A stretch of DNA of 64,000 nucleotides from Lantana camara (lineage: Eukaryota; Streptophyta; Magnoliopsida; Lamiales; Verbenaceae), in the NCBI GenBank assembly GCA_037501455.1, contig CM074856.1, forward strand, positions 101,277,001-101,341,000, read 5' to 3'. Every line of letters begins with the position of its first letter. The first letter of the stretch is position 1. A model generated the notes under the pieces. That model was not told the origin of the DNA. It ran no database searches and saw only the letters and a list, made by a program, of their open reading frames with translations. The position numbers and the translations under genes were made by a program. Of this stretch, positions 37,230 to 47,888 are shown one piece after another.

Positions 37230-37758
37230 CGATACCTGCTACTCTTATGGTTCGATAATTTGGTTGATAGATTCATGGAGTATCATACAATAATTTAGAC
37301 GATTTTGGTGGGTTTTAATTTTTTCAGAAGTATTATTTTATTTTATTTTTTTATTTTTTATTTTTTGGGGGGGGGGGGGGGAGGGGGGGTATATTTTTTT
37401 TAGGAACAAGTTTTTAATTTTTTTGCTTTTAGATCTTTTTTATTAGATATTTACTTTATGAAACAACTTGAAAAACGTAAAATTTTAAATAAATATATTT
37501 TGATCATTATTTTTATTATTTCTAATATATTAAAATAATATTTATGATATAATGATAATGTAATCGGTTCCACTATCGTTATTCAAAAGGTTGAAGTGAT
37601 TAAACAAGTAAACTTTTCACCTAAAAAATTTTTTAATTAGTTTTTTTTTTTTCTAATTAGTTTTTAATGACCCATTTTTAAAACATTGGTACAACCTAGA
37701 ATCCCCAAAAACTAATAATCACTCAATAAAGTAATGAGTAATAACTGAAGTGGCATAC
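37230..37758. other. AT-rich spacer with G homopolymer
   Basis: No gene seen. It contains long T/A tracts and a near-pure G-run (about 37,366-37,388, one A interruption). Confidence 0.7.
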
Positions 37759-38799
37759 TGTAAGCCCCTTCGAAAGTCCCTTGCCCTTTTGCTAGAAAAT
37801 GGGGGGAGGAGACAAGGGATGCGTGCTTTCCACGAGGGTTGGAATCAAGTTGTCCCGGTGAACTTGGCTTGGATGCGAGGAACATTGGATGATGGTGCTT
37901 GATGGCTGGGCGTCAAGCAAGGCCATGTGCATGAGTTGCGCATGGTGCGCGCAAGACTTGGTGGCTTGCGCACATTTGGACAAGTTTTCGCAAAGATAGT
38001 GCTGATGGGTGGATTTTCCCCGTAAGGCAAGCGGCAAGTACGCACGCTGAGCAGGCAGCCTGTGTGGATTTCTAGAACAGGTGCGGGCTGGTGCGGACAA
38101 GGCAACCACTTGGCGCGGCTGTATGCGGGATGGGCGCGCATGCACAAACCCGGCAGCATCAGAATTGGTGGGAACGGTCATCTCCTTGAGCGGGAACGGT
38201 TACGCGATGGTTTTGAGGCGAATTTCAGCAAGACTTGGTGCCAAAATATTCAGAGACGCGAAAGGCTTGGTCTTGGGCGGTTATTGAGCATAACCGCCAA
38301 GTTAGTGGGCAAAGTGGCTTGAATAAGTGGCGGTTATGGGAGCTTTTTTGTGGGAAAACGCCCAGAACTTAGTGTAGCATTTGAAATTCGAAATTACCTA
38401 GCTGATTAGGTTGTAATCAGCATTATAAATAGCTTGGCCATGGACTTGCACGATTTGGTTGATGAATTGTGTGCAAGCAAGCCATTCCTTGTATTATTGT
38501 TCGAAAAATTAATATAAGGTTGGGAAGTGTTGGGGTTTTCCCGTATATCATTGTGCATTTTTAATACAGCAAGTGTGTGTGGGTTTTACTGGTTGTATGC
38601 TTGGGAAAAACATGAAAAAGGGTTGGGCTTGAGCAATTCACTTAAACTCAAAATTTAGCAAACAAGAGTATGGGAAAATCTAACGGAAACACGAGAGTTT
38701 GTGAGTTGGGGAAAGACTGACTGATTTGTGGGGACAAATCAAGCCCGGATTGGGTTGATCCTTAGGCAAAAATTTCTGTCAAAGTTCAACCCCGTCACA
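37759..38799 (+). repeat. Solo LTR, 1,041 bp, TSD CATAC
   Basis: It starts TGTAAGCCCC and ends CCCCGTCACA, flanked by a perfect 5-bp duplication CATAC (37754-37758 and 38800-38804). A TATA box (TATAAATA, 38424-38431) lies at about two thirds of its length, which sets the orientation as plus. No internal region or second LTR is present, so it is a solo LTR left by LTR-LTR recombination. ORFs inside (for example 37792-38181) are unsupported. The family (copia or gypsy) was not determined. Confidence 0.85.
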
Positions 38800-39044
38800 C
38801 ATACCATCCGGTCATTAAGCATCTTTTTCTAATCTTTGTTTTCCCGAATGCTAAGAAAGATGACGTAAACAACACATTGGTTAAACACCGAAAATTTCTT
38901 AATATAGGGTAGTATGTGACACGTGGCCCGTGGGTCATACAGAACCCGATGCATTTAACCTAAATATCATATCTAGCAACCACCTTTGACGCATTCAAAC
39001 TTTGACAGTTTACACACCATGTTAGCTTATAAAATACTTGTGCA
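38800..39044. other. Spacer containing one copy of a local duplication
   Basis: No gene. About 38,872-39,040 resembles 52,683-52,781 plus 53,521-53,590: shared ACATTGGTTA-ACACC, CTTAATATAG and CATATCTA phrases. Each copy is interrupted by a different DNA transposon. Confidence 0.5.
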
Positions 39045-39217
39045 CTATGTTTTGAAACCCGGACCGGACGTCGAACCAGGACCTCTAACTGGTTACTGGT
39101 TTTACTGGTTCGACCGGTCGGACCGGTATGACGTCATAATTATGTAATATTTTAAATATTAATTAAAAATAATCAAATAAGCTAAATAATATAAAAAATT
39201 AGATATAATTTTAAATT

Positions 39218-40009
39218 TGATGGGTTCAGAAACGTGTGGATCCGAATCCGATCACTTTACGATTTGTAATTGTGGAGGAAACCACCGGAGCTTCGCCGGA
39301 AATGAGAAAGTGGGTTCTACCTGTTGGGACAAGCACAAGAAAAGTCAGAAGGCCAAGCTGGGGGAACTGGGGGTGATACCCAGTTTGGCTCTCCGACGCT
39401 CAAGTCAGTTCAAGGTATGAAGAAATATGAGTTCAGTCACAGTTTCAGTGATGAAGAATGCTTACCAGTGTAGAAGATGACTTTGGCTATTTATAGTTGA
39501 GGGTCAAGGGCCCTTTGGTCATTTGCCTCAAGTGGTCCTGGCCGAATGTTGCCCTAACACGTGGCGCCATGAGAGAGAAACCTAGGAGGAATCTTCTGCA
39601 AAAGCGGCTGAAAGTTGGTGCTGGCAACAGTGGCAGGTGCGCGGGCATGTACGATGTGTCATAGAGCCATTTGGGTGGTTGGTAACGAGGGCTTATGAGC
39701 CCGCTCGTGACAACCAAGAGTATCGGAAGCCAAGATATCCGCTGAGGGGAATGAAGGCTCCAGTTCAAGTAACGAGCCAAAGGGGAGGCCACTCTGAGGG
39801 AGTGTGACGCTCGAAGAGGGCTCCCTTGGCACGTGGACATGCCAATCATACAGTATGAATGGCGCTCGTTGGGCTTAACTCATGAAGAAGGACTGCGCTC
39901 GTTGTGTTTAGCGCTCGTGCGCTGATGGGTGCAGCCTTGGGGAGACAGATGTCATCATCTCGGTGATGTCACGTGTCTTACGCAGGACGATCGTATTTTG
40001 ACCCCATCA
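39218..40009 (-). repeat. 3' LTR of the minus-strand Tat element (792 bp)
   Basis: Plus-strand ends are TGATGGGTTC and GACCCCATCA, an inverted TGATGGG/CCCATCA pair. The TATA box on the minus strand is at 39495-39487. It lacks 18 bp present in the 5' LTR, removed between two GCGCTCGT repeats. Confidence 0.93.
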
Positions 40010-40020
40010 TTTTGCCCCCC
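40010..40020 (-). other. Polypurine tract of the minus-strand Tat element
   Basis: On the minus strand GGGGGGCAAAA abuts the 3' LTR start; it is identical to the tract in the array units. Confidence 0.9.
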
Positions 40021-40349
40021 AATTCTGTAGTCCTTAGTGATAAGGACTGTAGAATTTTGACACGTTCAATCTTTCGTATGCAACGCTCGTATAGGACTTG
40101 GCGTGTTGAGCAATTTTTCCTCTGATTGTGCCATTAATGCGGTCTTTTCAACCGACCGCTCGTAATGCTTCTGCACTGAGCGTTGTACTATTCTTTAGTA
40201 TCCGAAACGTCAGAGCATTAAATACGGGCGCGCGTGGGGCGCGTGAGCATTGGGAAGCATGTGACGGTTCCATAAAGTGGGCGGTTTCCTAGGCGGCAAA
40301 TGATTACCATTTTGAATTCATTGCCGAAAAAGGTACCAACTCCCATCCC

Positions 40350-40357
40350 TATAAGTA
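40350..40357 (+). promoter_or_regulatory. Candidate TATA box of the antisense gene
   Basis: TATAAGTA followed by CGGGATTC lies 301 bp upstream of the antisense ATG (40651). The region downstream is pyrimidine-rich with several CTTTC phrases, like a plant 5' leader. It corresponds in position to the TACAAATAGGGATTC site of the array units. Confidence 0.5.
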
Positions 40358-40650
40358 CGGGATTCTGAAATCTTGCTACTCTTTACGCATTCAGAACTTC
40401 CAAGCATCCTTTGCAAAAAGAATTCTCTCGCACACCAGTTCTTAGAGCATCTTCAACCTTTCTCCCAGATTTTCTCAGAAACCTTCAAGGTAAACTTCCA
40501 GCGTATATTTCTAACTTTGCTAACTTTAGATTCAGACTTTAGGATTTCGTAACCCCTTAGATTTTTCTCCTTGAGGAAACCCTAATCTCTTTCCAAGAAA
40601 ACCCCATTGTCTAACCGAGACTGAATTTCTCCCAAATCTCAGCTTCTGCC

Positions 40651-42572
40651 ATGGCTGACCAACATGTTGAGGAATTTGCCCGTGAAATCAATGAAATGGC
40701 CACTGAGAGTTCCTCTTCCCCCGATTCCCCTAGAGATGAGGAGTTGGGGGCGGCAGTGATGGCCATGGAGGATAGGAATCCTGGCGGAATGGATCCTCTC
40801 TTTGAGGAGATGGATCTGGTAATGGAGGCAGAGAGGCAAGGTGTTGTTCTTCCCATAACTCAGAGTGTCACTCATCCCCACCGCCATACCGTGACCGTAG
40901 CCGTTGCGAACCCGCTTCCAGTGGCTGAAGCCATAACCGGGCCTTCAGAAAGAGCCCGTGATAAAGGAAAAAGCAAGAAATCCCAGAAAACCAAAGGGCG
41001 TAACGAGGGTGAAGGATCAGGTTACCAGGCTACCGAGCGCACGCCCGATGAGACTCCCAGCACAGTTACCGTGGGAGACGTGAAAACGATGATGGCGCCT
41101 ATTTACTGGGACGAGCGGTATACGTGGAGAATCCCAGAAAACCACGAGCGTGCTAATAATCCGCCTCCTGGGGAAATGGCTGTATACGTGGACACAGTGA
41201 GTTCAGGAGGCTTGAGGTTCCCTATCTCGGTCTCGATGGCTCACTTGTTGAATGACCTGGGTCTCTGTCCATCACAAATCGTGCCCAACGGCTTGGCTCT
41301 ATTAACCTGCTTTGTGATTCTGATGAGGAGCATGGGTTACGAGCCCTTCTTGCAGAACTTCAACGCTCTCTTTCAAGTGGTCAGCTCCTCTCGTTCATCT
41401 CCCGAGGCCGGTTTCTACTATGTTCAGGCGAAGGCACATATGAAGCTGATCAACTCGCCCTCGAGCACTTATGGCCCCGATTGGAAGGAGAAGTTTATCT
41501 TTGTCAAGGCTCCAACAGAGGAGGGCTTCGGGGTGCCCACGCAATGGGGCTCGTTTGCAAAGAGCCGCTTGCCACCCGCACTCCCCAAAGATTGGGCCAA
41601 GAGCCTGGCCGCAACCCTGAGGGACGAGGGCCATCTTATTCAAGCGAAAGATTGGATAGACGATGCGGAACTCATGTTCCTGTGTGGTCTTTCCGACGAC
41701 CCTCATTACCTTGACAACCCTCCGGCTCGTGATATAGAGAGAGACGGTTAGATTCTTAGGGCACTAACTTTAGATAGGAATGAATACTAACTGTTTTTCT
41801 GTACTTGTAACTTGCAATCTGAGTAGATGGTTTGAGGATTTCTAACTCTGAAATTTTTATTCTTGCAGGAGTTGCTATATTAGAGATGGCTGGAGGGATC
41901 AGACAGGTCGCACGCTTCGCCCATGCCAACAGAAACCAAGCCCAACAAGGGGACCAACAGCGTGAGTAACAGCGCCCTCGCAATCGCAGCAATCGCGGGG
42001 ACGCTCGTAGCGGTAGCCAGGGCGCTAGTTCGAGCGCCATCTCAGAGGTTCAACCCCCTCGTGGGCGAGGGGAGAGTAGACTGGCCGACAAAGAGGCCAG
42101 AAGGCGGCTGACTACAGAACGAGCGGGAGGTGTTCAACCCCCTCAGGCCACAGAACAAACGAGGCCAATAACCACCTTAGCAATAACCGAGGCCCCTCCG
42201 AGCGCTAGCAGGCCTTCCCGCAAGAGGAAGAGGATGCCCGATTCCGCTGCCATCAAGGGCAAAGGCAAACAAGTAGTCGAGGGCCCCAGGGGCGAGGGGG
42301 AAACTTCCCCTTCAGAGGAGGAACATGTATGGGAGTTCCCCCGACGAGGGGACAGGGACTACACAGGTGCCCCCGACGGTGGGCCCGTTCTGCTGAGGCC
42401 TGGCACGCTCGCCCAGGCTGTCACCGAGAATATATACAACAAGGCCCAGTTCTCGGCGGACCACCGTCATCTCTTCAATGAGCCTGTGGAGAAGGTGACT
42501 TATGACGCGGCCCACGCTCTAATTTCCGTAAGTCTTCACTCCTTGATTTCTTTGCTAATCTCTGTAGGTTAA

Positions 42573-42606
<34 letters not shown>

Positions 42607-43529
42607 GCTAACACTTCCCTTTCCTCCAACTTATGCAGCAAGTTCTTCCCCGGCTCCGAAATGTGCAAATGCGAGCCTCCATCTACGCTGACCGCAAAAC
42701 CAAATATAAGAAGATGGCTCGTTCCAACGATCCGGCTCAGATTCAAGTGGAGCTGGACGCTGAGATTGCAAAGTATGAATCCCTCAAGGATTTGTACAAC
42801 AAAACGGAGGAAGAGCTGGGAAAACTGAAAGAGGATTTTGTGGCGGTAGATAGCGCTCGAATCGGCTTGAGCAACCAGTTGGCCCAGGCTAACGAGCGCT
42901 GCAATAAGGCAGAAACCGAACGGGAAAGCTGGAAGGCGAGGGCCTTGGAGGCCGAGAGAAAATTCAACGATGCCGTGAGCGAGTGGCCTCGGAGTCTGGA
43001 GCGTGCGAACAAGGAGGCCCTTATCAAGTTCTGCCACTCCAAAGCCTTCAACTTTGCTGCTTCCCTGCATTGTTTGGACGAGGCTCAGAAAGATTTCAAT
43101 CTGGCCATCGAGCAGGGCATACACAAGGGGCTAACCGATCCTGCCATGAAAGAGGCCGAGGGCACGGGGCTCATGTTCAACGAGCATTGCGAGGAGGAAG
43201 ATGACGAGGGGGATAACCCTGCGGATTCCATTGCGGAGCCAGAGTATGGATTCCTGGTCAAACTCCTTCAAGATGAGTATATGGATGCTCAACAGGAAGG
43301 GGGTGCGGCTCAATCCGCTCAAAACGACGACCCTGAAGATGAGCCCCAAGCGCCTATCTTGGAGGAGGCCCCTGTCCCAGCCGCCGAAGGTGCCAACGTT
43401 CCCGATCCTGGTACAAATGAGCCCAACGATCCCCAAGCTCAACCGCAAGAGCCTGAGGGCCCAATTCATGGCCCCGTGGCCCAGAACATTCTGGTGATCG
43501 TTGATGAAGACATCGCCCCAGCCGCCTGA
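40651..43529 (+). pseudogene. Antisense gene of the second Tat family, three exons, one stop
   Basis: Exon 1 is 40651-41746, exon 2 41869-42527, exon 3 42639-43529 (TGA). Introns 41747-41868 and 42528-42638 have GT...AG ends, and junction phases are 1 and 0, the same as in the array family. The spliced frame is 882 codons. The only lesion seen is TAA at 41967-41969 in exon 2. The transposon-type domain is in exon 1 (IYWDE, GGLRFPI, CPSQ, PNG); a basic RKRKRMPDS motif in exon 2 matches GKRKRLPDS of the array; exon 3 is a charged coiled coil with an acidic, proline-rich tail (KYKK, CHSKAFNFAA and EPEY landmarks align with the array). No signal peptide or membrane segment was seen. The function is unknown; the KRKR motif suggests, but does not show, nuclear entry. 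Confidence 0.82.
42575..42605 (+). repeat. Poly-T tract in antisense intron 2
   Basis: Thirty-one T in a row lie inside intron 2, upstream of the TTATGCAG acceptor. It could act as an extended polypyrimidine tract or simply be slippage. Confidence 0.9.
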
Positions 43530-43780
43530 AGCTTTTCCCTTATAATTTTTCTCTGTTTTTTCCTGTTTTTCTGTCTTTTTTCTTTCCTTTGAAACATCAC
43601 TTCATGGGCCTTTGAGCCCTTTGCCTTGTAATATTTCTAGTTGCGATGAATATACATTCTATTTTTCATGACTTTGTTCTTTTGTTCATTTATGAATCAT
43701 ATAATAAGACTGTGTAGCATACTCTGTGGATGTTTTATTTCTTTGATGAGCCCTCATGACTTTCAGAAATTTTGTTACAG

Positions 43781-44290
43781 TGAGATTGCCCCCGACTCAA
43801 GACTTGTATAAATTTTTGCCCTTGTCATAAGCCTTGAAAATTGGTCTAAGTCTTGAGCGATCGTGAGGGTCTTATTGTGAGATTGCCCCCCACTCAAGAC
43901 TTGTATAAATTTTTGCCTTTGTCATAAGCCTTGAAAATTTGTCTAAGCCTTGAGCGATCGTGAGGGTCTTATTGTGAGATTGCCCCCCACTCAAGACTTG
44001 TATAAATTTTGTTTTTGCTCTTGAAAATTTGTCTAAGTCTTGAGCGATCGTGAGGGTCTTACAGTGAGATTGCCCCCCACTCAAGACTTGTATAAATTTT
44101 GTTTTTGCTCTTAAAAATTTGGCTGAGTCTTGAGTATATACGAGGGTCTTATGGAGAGGCTGCCCTCGTTCAAGGCTCGTGCGATTTCTTCTTAACTTAG
44201 GGGGAATTTTGCTAAGTCTTGAGTATTTGCAAGGGTCTTACTGAGTGGTTGCCCTCGTTCAAGACTTGTGCAATACCTTCTTGATTCTGA
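43781..44290. repeat. Minisatellite, about 90-97 bp unit
   Basis: Units start TGAGATTGCCCCC at 43781, 43878, 43975 and 44065 (periods 97, 97, 90), with one or two degenerate units after that. Each contains ACTCAAGACTTGTATAAATTT and CTTGAGCGATCGTGAGGGTCTTA-type phrases. It lies between the end of the antisense gene and pol. Confidence 0.9.
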
Positions 44291-44337
44291 GGCCATCGTT
44301 CGAGCGCTCTGGCTCTTGTCGTTTTTTTGGCTCTGCA

Positions 44338-44603
44338 GGAAATCCCGTTTTCGAGCGCAAGGCGTTTTAAGAAACGGCCAAGGCCTACTAGGACTTTCTC
44401 TGTAGGAGATCCCGTTTTCGAGCGCAAGGCGTTTTAAGAAACAGCCAAGGCCTACTAGGATTTGCTCTTGTAGGAGATCCCGTTTTCGAGCGCAAGGCGT
44501 TTTAAGAAACAGCCAAGGCCTACTAGGATTTGCTCTTGTAGGAGATCCTGTTTTCGAGCGCAAGGCGTTTTAAGAAACAGCCAAGGCCTACTAGGATTTT
44601 CTT
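44338..44603. repeat. Minisatellite, 67-68 bp unit, about four copies
   Basis: Units start GGAGATCCCGTTTTCGAGCG (first copy GGAAATCCC) at 44338, 44405, 44473 and 44541. Copies are nearly identical, so the array is young. A second array next to it suggests this linker is prone to tandem expansion. Confidence 0.92.
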
Positions 44604-44904
44604 CATAATCTTCTTCCAATTCGCCTAATTGGTTGTGAGCGTAACCAGTCTATCCTTATGAGGGCGTCCCCCCATGTGGAGTAGAGTGCTGGCAAGCGTA
44701 ACCCATACGAGATAACAGCATACATATTGGAATGGGTTGCCAACCACGCTCTGAAAGACGAGGGACGTGGGACTTATCCATTTAAGCAACCAAAGAAACA
44801 GGAGTATTAGAGAAATTAAAAAGATTATGTTACCGCTTACTTGTGATTGGAAGTACATAGAACCCGTCAAAGAGGGTTGTTACATCAGGGTTTGCAAAGA
44901 GCTT

Positions 44905-47797
44905 TTAAATATAAAACCGCCAGAGGTTACATGCGTTCCAAGGGCGAGGCAAGCGCTCACCTTGAAGTGTCTCCAGGGTGTAAGTGTTGTTAGCTCTGAG
45001 TTGTATGACCTTGAATGGGCCTTCCTAATTGGGGTCCAATTTCCCCACGTGCTTGGATACTTCCACTTTCTTCAAAACCAAGTCTCCCAACTGGAAAGTT
45101 CTTTCCCTCACACGCTTGTTGTACTGTTGGGCCACAGAGGCTTTATAGTGGTGGATCTTAGCCCATGCTTTGTCTCTCCTTTCATCCAGCAAATCCAACT
45201 CCAAGCTCCTGTTGCCATCGTTGAGTTGAGGCTCGAAATAGCCGACACGAGCGGATTCATTTACTATCTCCGCTGGTATCATTGCTTCTGATCCATAAAC
45301 GAACGCGTAAGGAGTTTCTCTAGTGGCCGCTCGTGGGGTGGTGCGATAAGCCCAAAGCGCTCCTTGCAGCTCTTCAGCCCATTCACTTTTCTTGCTCTCA
45401 AGCATGGTTTTCAGATGTTGCAAGATGGTCCTATTGGTAACTTCTGCTTGCCCATTGGCTTGAGGGTGTCCTACAGAGGTAAATCGCTGCTCGATCCCCA
45501 ACTCAGAACACCATTCTCGCGTGTCAGCCGCTATGAACTGGGATCCGTTGTCAGAAATGAGCACCCTCGGTATGCCGTACCTGCAAATGATGTTCTTCCA
45601 AATGAAGTCCCTCACAACCCTGAAAGTGATTTTTGCAACAGCTTCGGCCTCGGCCCACTTGGTGAAGTAGTCGACGGCTAAAATGACAAACTTCTTTTGT
45701 CCCACAGCCATGGGCAAGGGGCCCACGATGTCTATTCCCCACTGGTCAAAAGGCCAAGAGACGTCTATTGGGACCATCTGTGCGGCTGGCAATTGAGGGA
45801 GATTTGAATGAAATTGGCATTTGGGGCATTTCCTCGAAAATTCAATGGCATCTTGGAGAACTGTAGGCCAATAAAACCCACTTCTCAGAACCTTCTTTGC
45901 CAGGATACGCCCTCCGGAATGATTCCCACAGCTTCCATTGTGGATGAGTTCGAGCGTCTCCTTCGCTTGTGAGGGCCTCAGGCATCTCATTGGGGGTCCT
46001 TGAAATGATTTCTTGAACAACCTCCCCTCGGGATCCAAAGCGAAACGAGGGGCCTTACTTCGGACTTTCCTAGCTTCCACCTTGTCAGTGGGAAGAATTC
46101 CATCCCTAAGGAAAATGACGATGTCGTCCAGCCAACAGGGCTCGTATGGATCAATCATGGCGATTATCTCGGTGGCGACCCTCTCCTTGATCAAAGGTTC
46201 CTCAGTTCTAAGGAACGTAACAGAACGTTCAGAAGTGCCCTCTAAAGCTGATGCAAACTTTGACAGAGTGTCCGCACGCTCGTTTTCTCCTCGGGGTACT
46301 TGAAGTAGATGAAATTCCTTGAACTTCCCAATGATTTCTCTGGCTTTACTTAAGTACTGTACCATGGTGGTTTCTCGAGCCTCATAAGTTCCTTCAATCT
46401 GGCTCGCAATTAACTGTGAATCCACATAAGCAGTAATTCTGGAGGCTCCATTCTGAAAAGCAATATTCAATCCTTGCACGAGGGCTTCATATTCCGCTTC
46501 GTTATTAGTGACTTGGAAATCCAGTTTGATTGCAAAGTCCAGCTCAATCCCATCGGGGTTTCTGAGGGCCACTCCTACTCCTCCCCCTTGAGAGGTTGAG
46601 GAACCATCTGTGTGCAGTACCCATAACCCCTCATTCTCCGCAATGATGGGCTCTAAACCAAAGCGTTCGACCAATAAATCAGCTACAACCTGAGCCTGTA
46701 CCGCGGTTCTAGGCTTGAAACATAGGTCAAACTGGCTCAATTCGATGGCCCATTTGATTAATCTACCAGACACGTCTGGCTTGGACAACACTTGCTTCAA
46801 GGGTTGGTCGGTGAGAACCGTTATGGAGTGCGCTTGAAAGTAAGGCCTTAGCCTTCTTGAGGCGTTACTAAGAGCGAACGCGAATTTCTCAATCTCCAAA
46901 TACTTCTTTTCGGCTCTTTGCAATATTTTGCTCAGATAATAGACAGGTAAATGTTTCCGCTCCCGTACAGCGACCAGAACAGCGCTTGTGGCCTCGGAAG
47001 AAACGGAAAGATACATAAATAATCTTTCGCCTTCGACAGGCTTAGTCAGCAGTGGTGCGCTCGATAAGTAAGCCTTCATATCTTGCAGCGCCCTTTCGCA
47101 TTCTTCTGTCCACGCAAAGTTACGTGCGTTCCTCAAAATTTTGAAGAAGGGAAGGTCCCTCCTGCTGGGGCACTTCTCTGGCTGGTGGTGGTGGTGGTTG
47201 TGCCCTCAGGACAGCCTGGGCTTCTCTGAGGGGAAAGTTTTGTTGTCCGCCCAAAGGGGCTGCAACTTGAGTGGCCTGCCCAGAGGGAAAGTACATGGAA
47301 TGGAACCTTTCCCATGCCCCCTGAGCCGCCTGAACCTCACACTAGGCATAGAGAGCCCTCAACTGTTGGGTGGTCAGTGGAGGTAACTCCACTCCTTCAA
47401 TCTCCCTGGGGACCACCACCGGGAGCTGGATCTGGCCTGCATGATACGACTGGACCGGCGGCATCATAACAGACGGAGTGAGGGTGTATCCAGGTGGGGG
47501 CATCATGTAGCCCTGTATTCCGGGAATCACCTGGGGATGGACCCAGGGGTTCTGAGCATGTTGCGGAGGAGCAGAGAGAGAGACTCCTCCAGCGGCGGCG
47601 GGAATCGGCAGTGCCGGCGGTGTAGGTGGAGGTATTGAAGACTCTGCCTGCGGGGTCACTCCTGCGACGGGAGGTGCTCCACCAGCGGCGACGGAAGGAG
47701 GCGGGGCTCCACCAGTAGCGGTGGAGGGAATAATGATATTGGCATCCTGGGAGGCATTATCTCCTCCTCCCACAGCTCCAGATCTTGTAGCAACCAT
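44905..47797 (-). pseudogene. gag-pol: Shortened gag-pol of the minus-strand Tat element
   Basis: The Gag N-terminus starts at ATG 47797 and meets a TAG at 47344-47342. About 190 bp further, near 47,150, the frame jumps from proline-rich Gag straight to the end of RT (…PFFKIL) and shifts frame. Compared with unit 1 of the array, about 3.3 kb are missing: the Gag core, zinc knuckle, protease and nearly all of RT, including the YVDD box. What remains (47136-45025) is open: RT-linked RNase H, archaeal-type RNase H with TDGSS, and integrase with HHCC finger and D-D-E residues. A TGG-to-TAG change (45027-45025) removes the last 40 codons before the natural TAA (44907-44905). It cannot encode reverse transcriptase, so mobility would have needed a helper. 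Confidence 0.9.
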
Positions 47798-47866
47798 GAC
47801 TGGAAATGGTAAGGGTATGCTTGCTCTTCTACCAACAGAAAGAAAGAAAGGGGGTGGAGGACTGGT

Positions 47867-47884
47867 TTCCCACAGACGGCGCCA
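47867..47884 (-). other. Primer-binding site of the minus-strand Tat element
   Basis: On the minus strand TGGCGCCGTCTGTGGGAA follows the 5' LTR end (CCCATCA) after 4 nt. It is the unmutated form of the site seen in the array. Confidence 0.88.
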
Positions 47885-47888
47885 AAAA

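Noticed and set aside
37792..38181. 129-codon ORF inside the 1.0-kb solo LTR
   Set aside because: LTR sequence with no homology recognised; several frames are open because of GC content.
43781..44603. Direct repeats considered as a CRISPR-like array
   Set aside because: Repeats are contiguous without unique spacers, in a plant retrotransposon; they are minisatellites.
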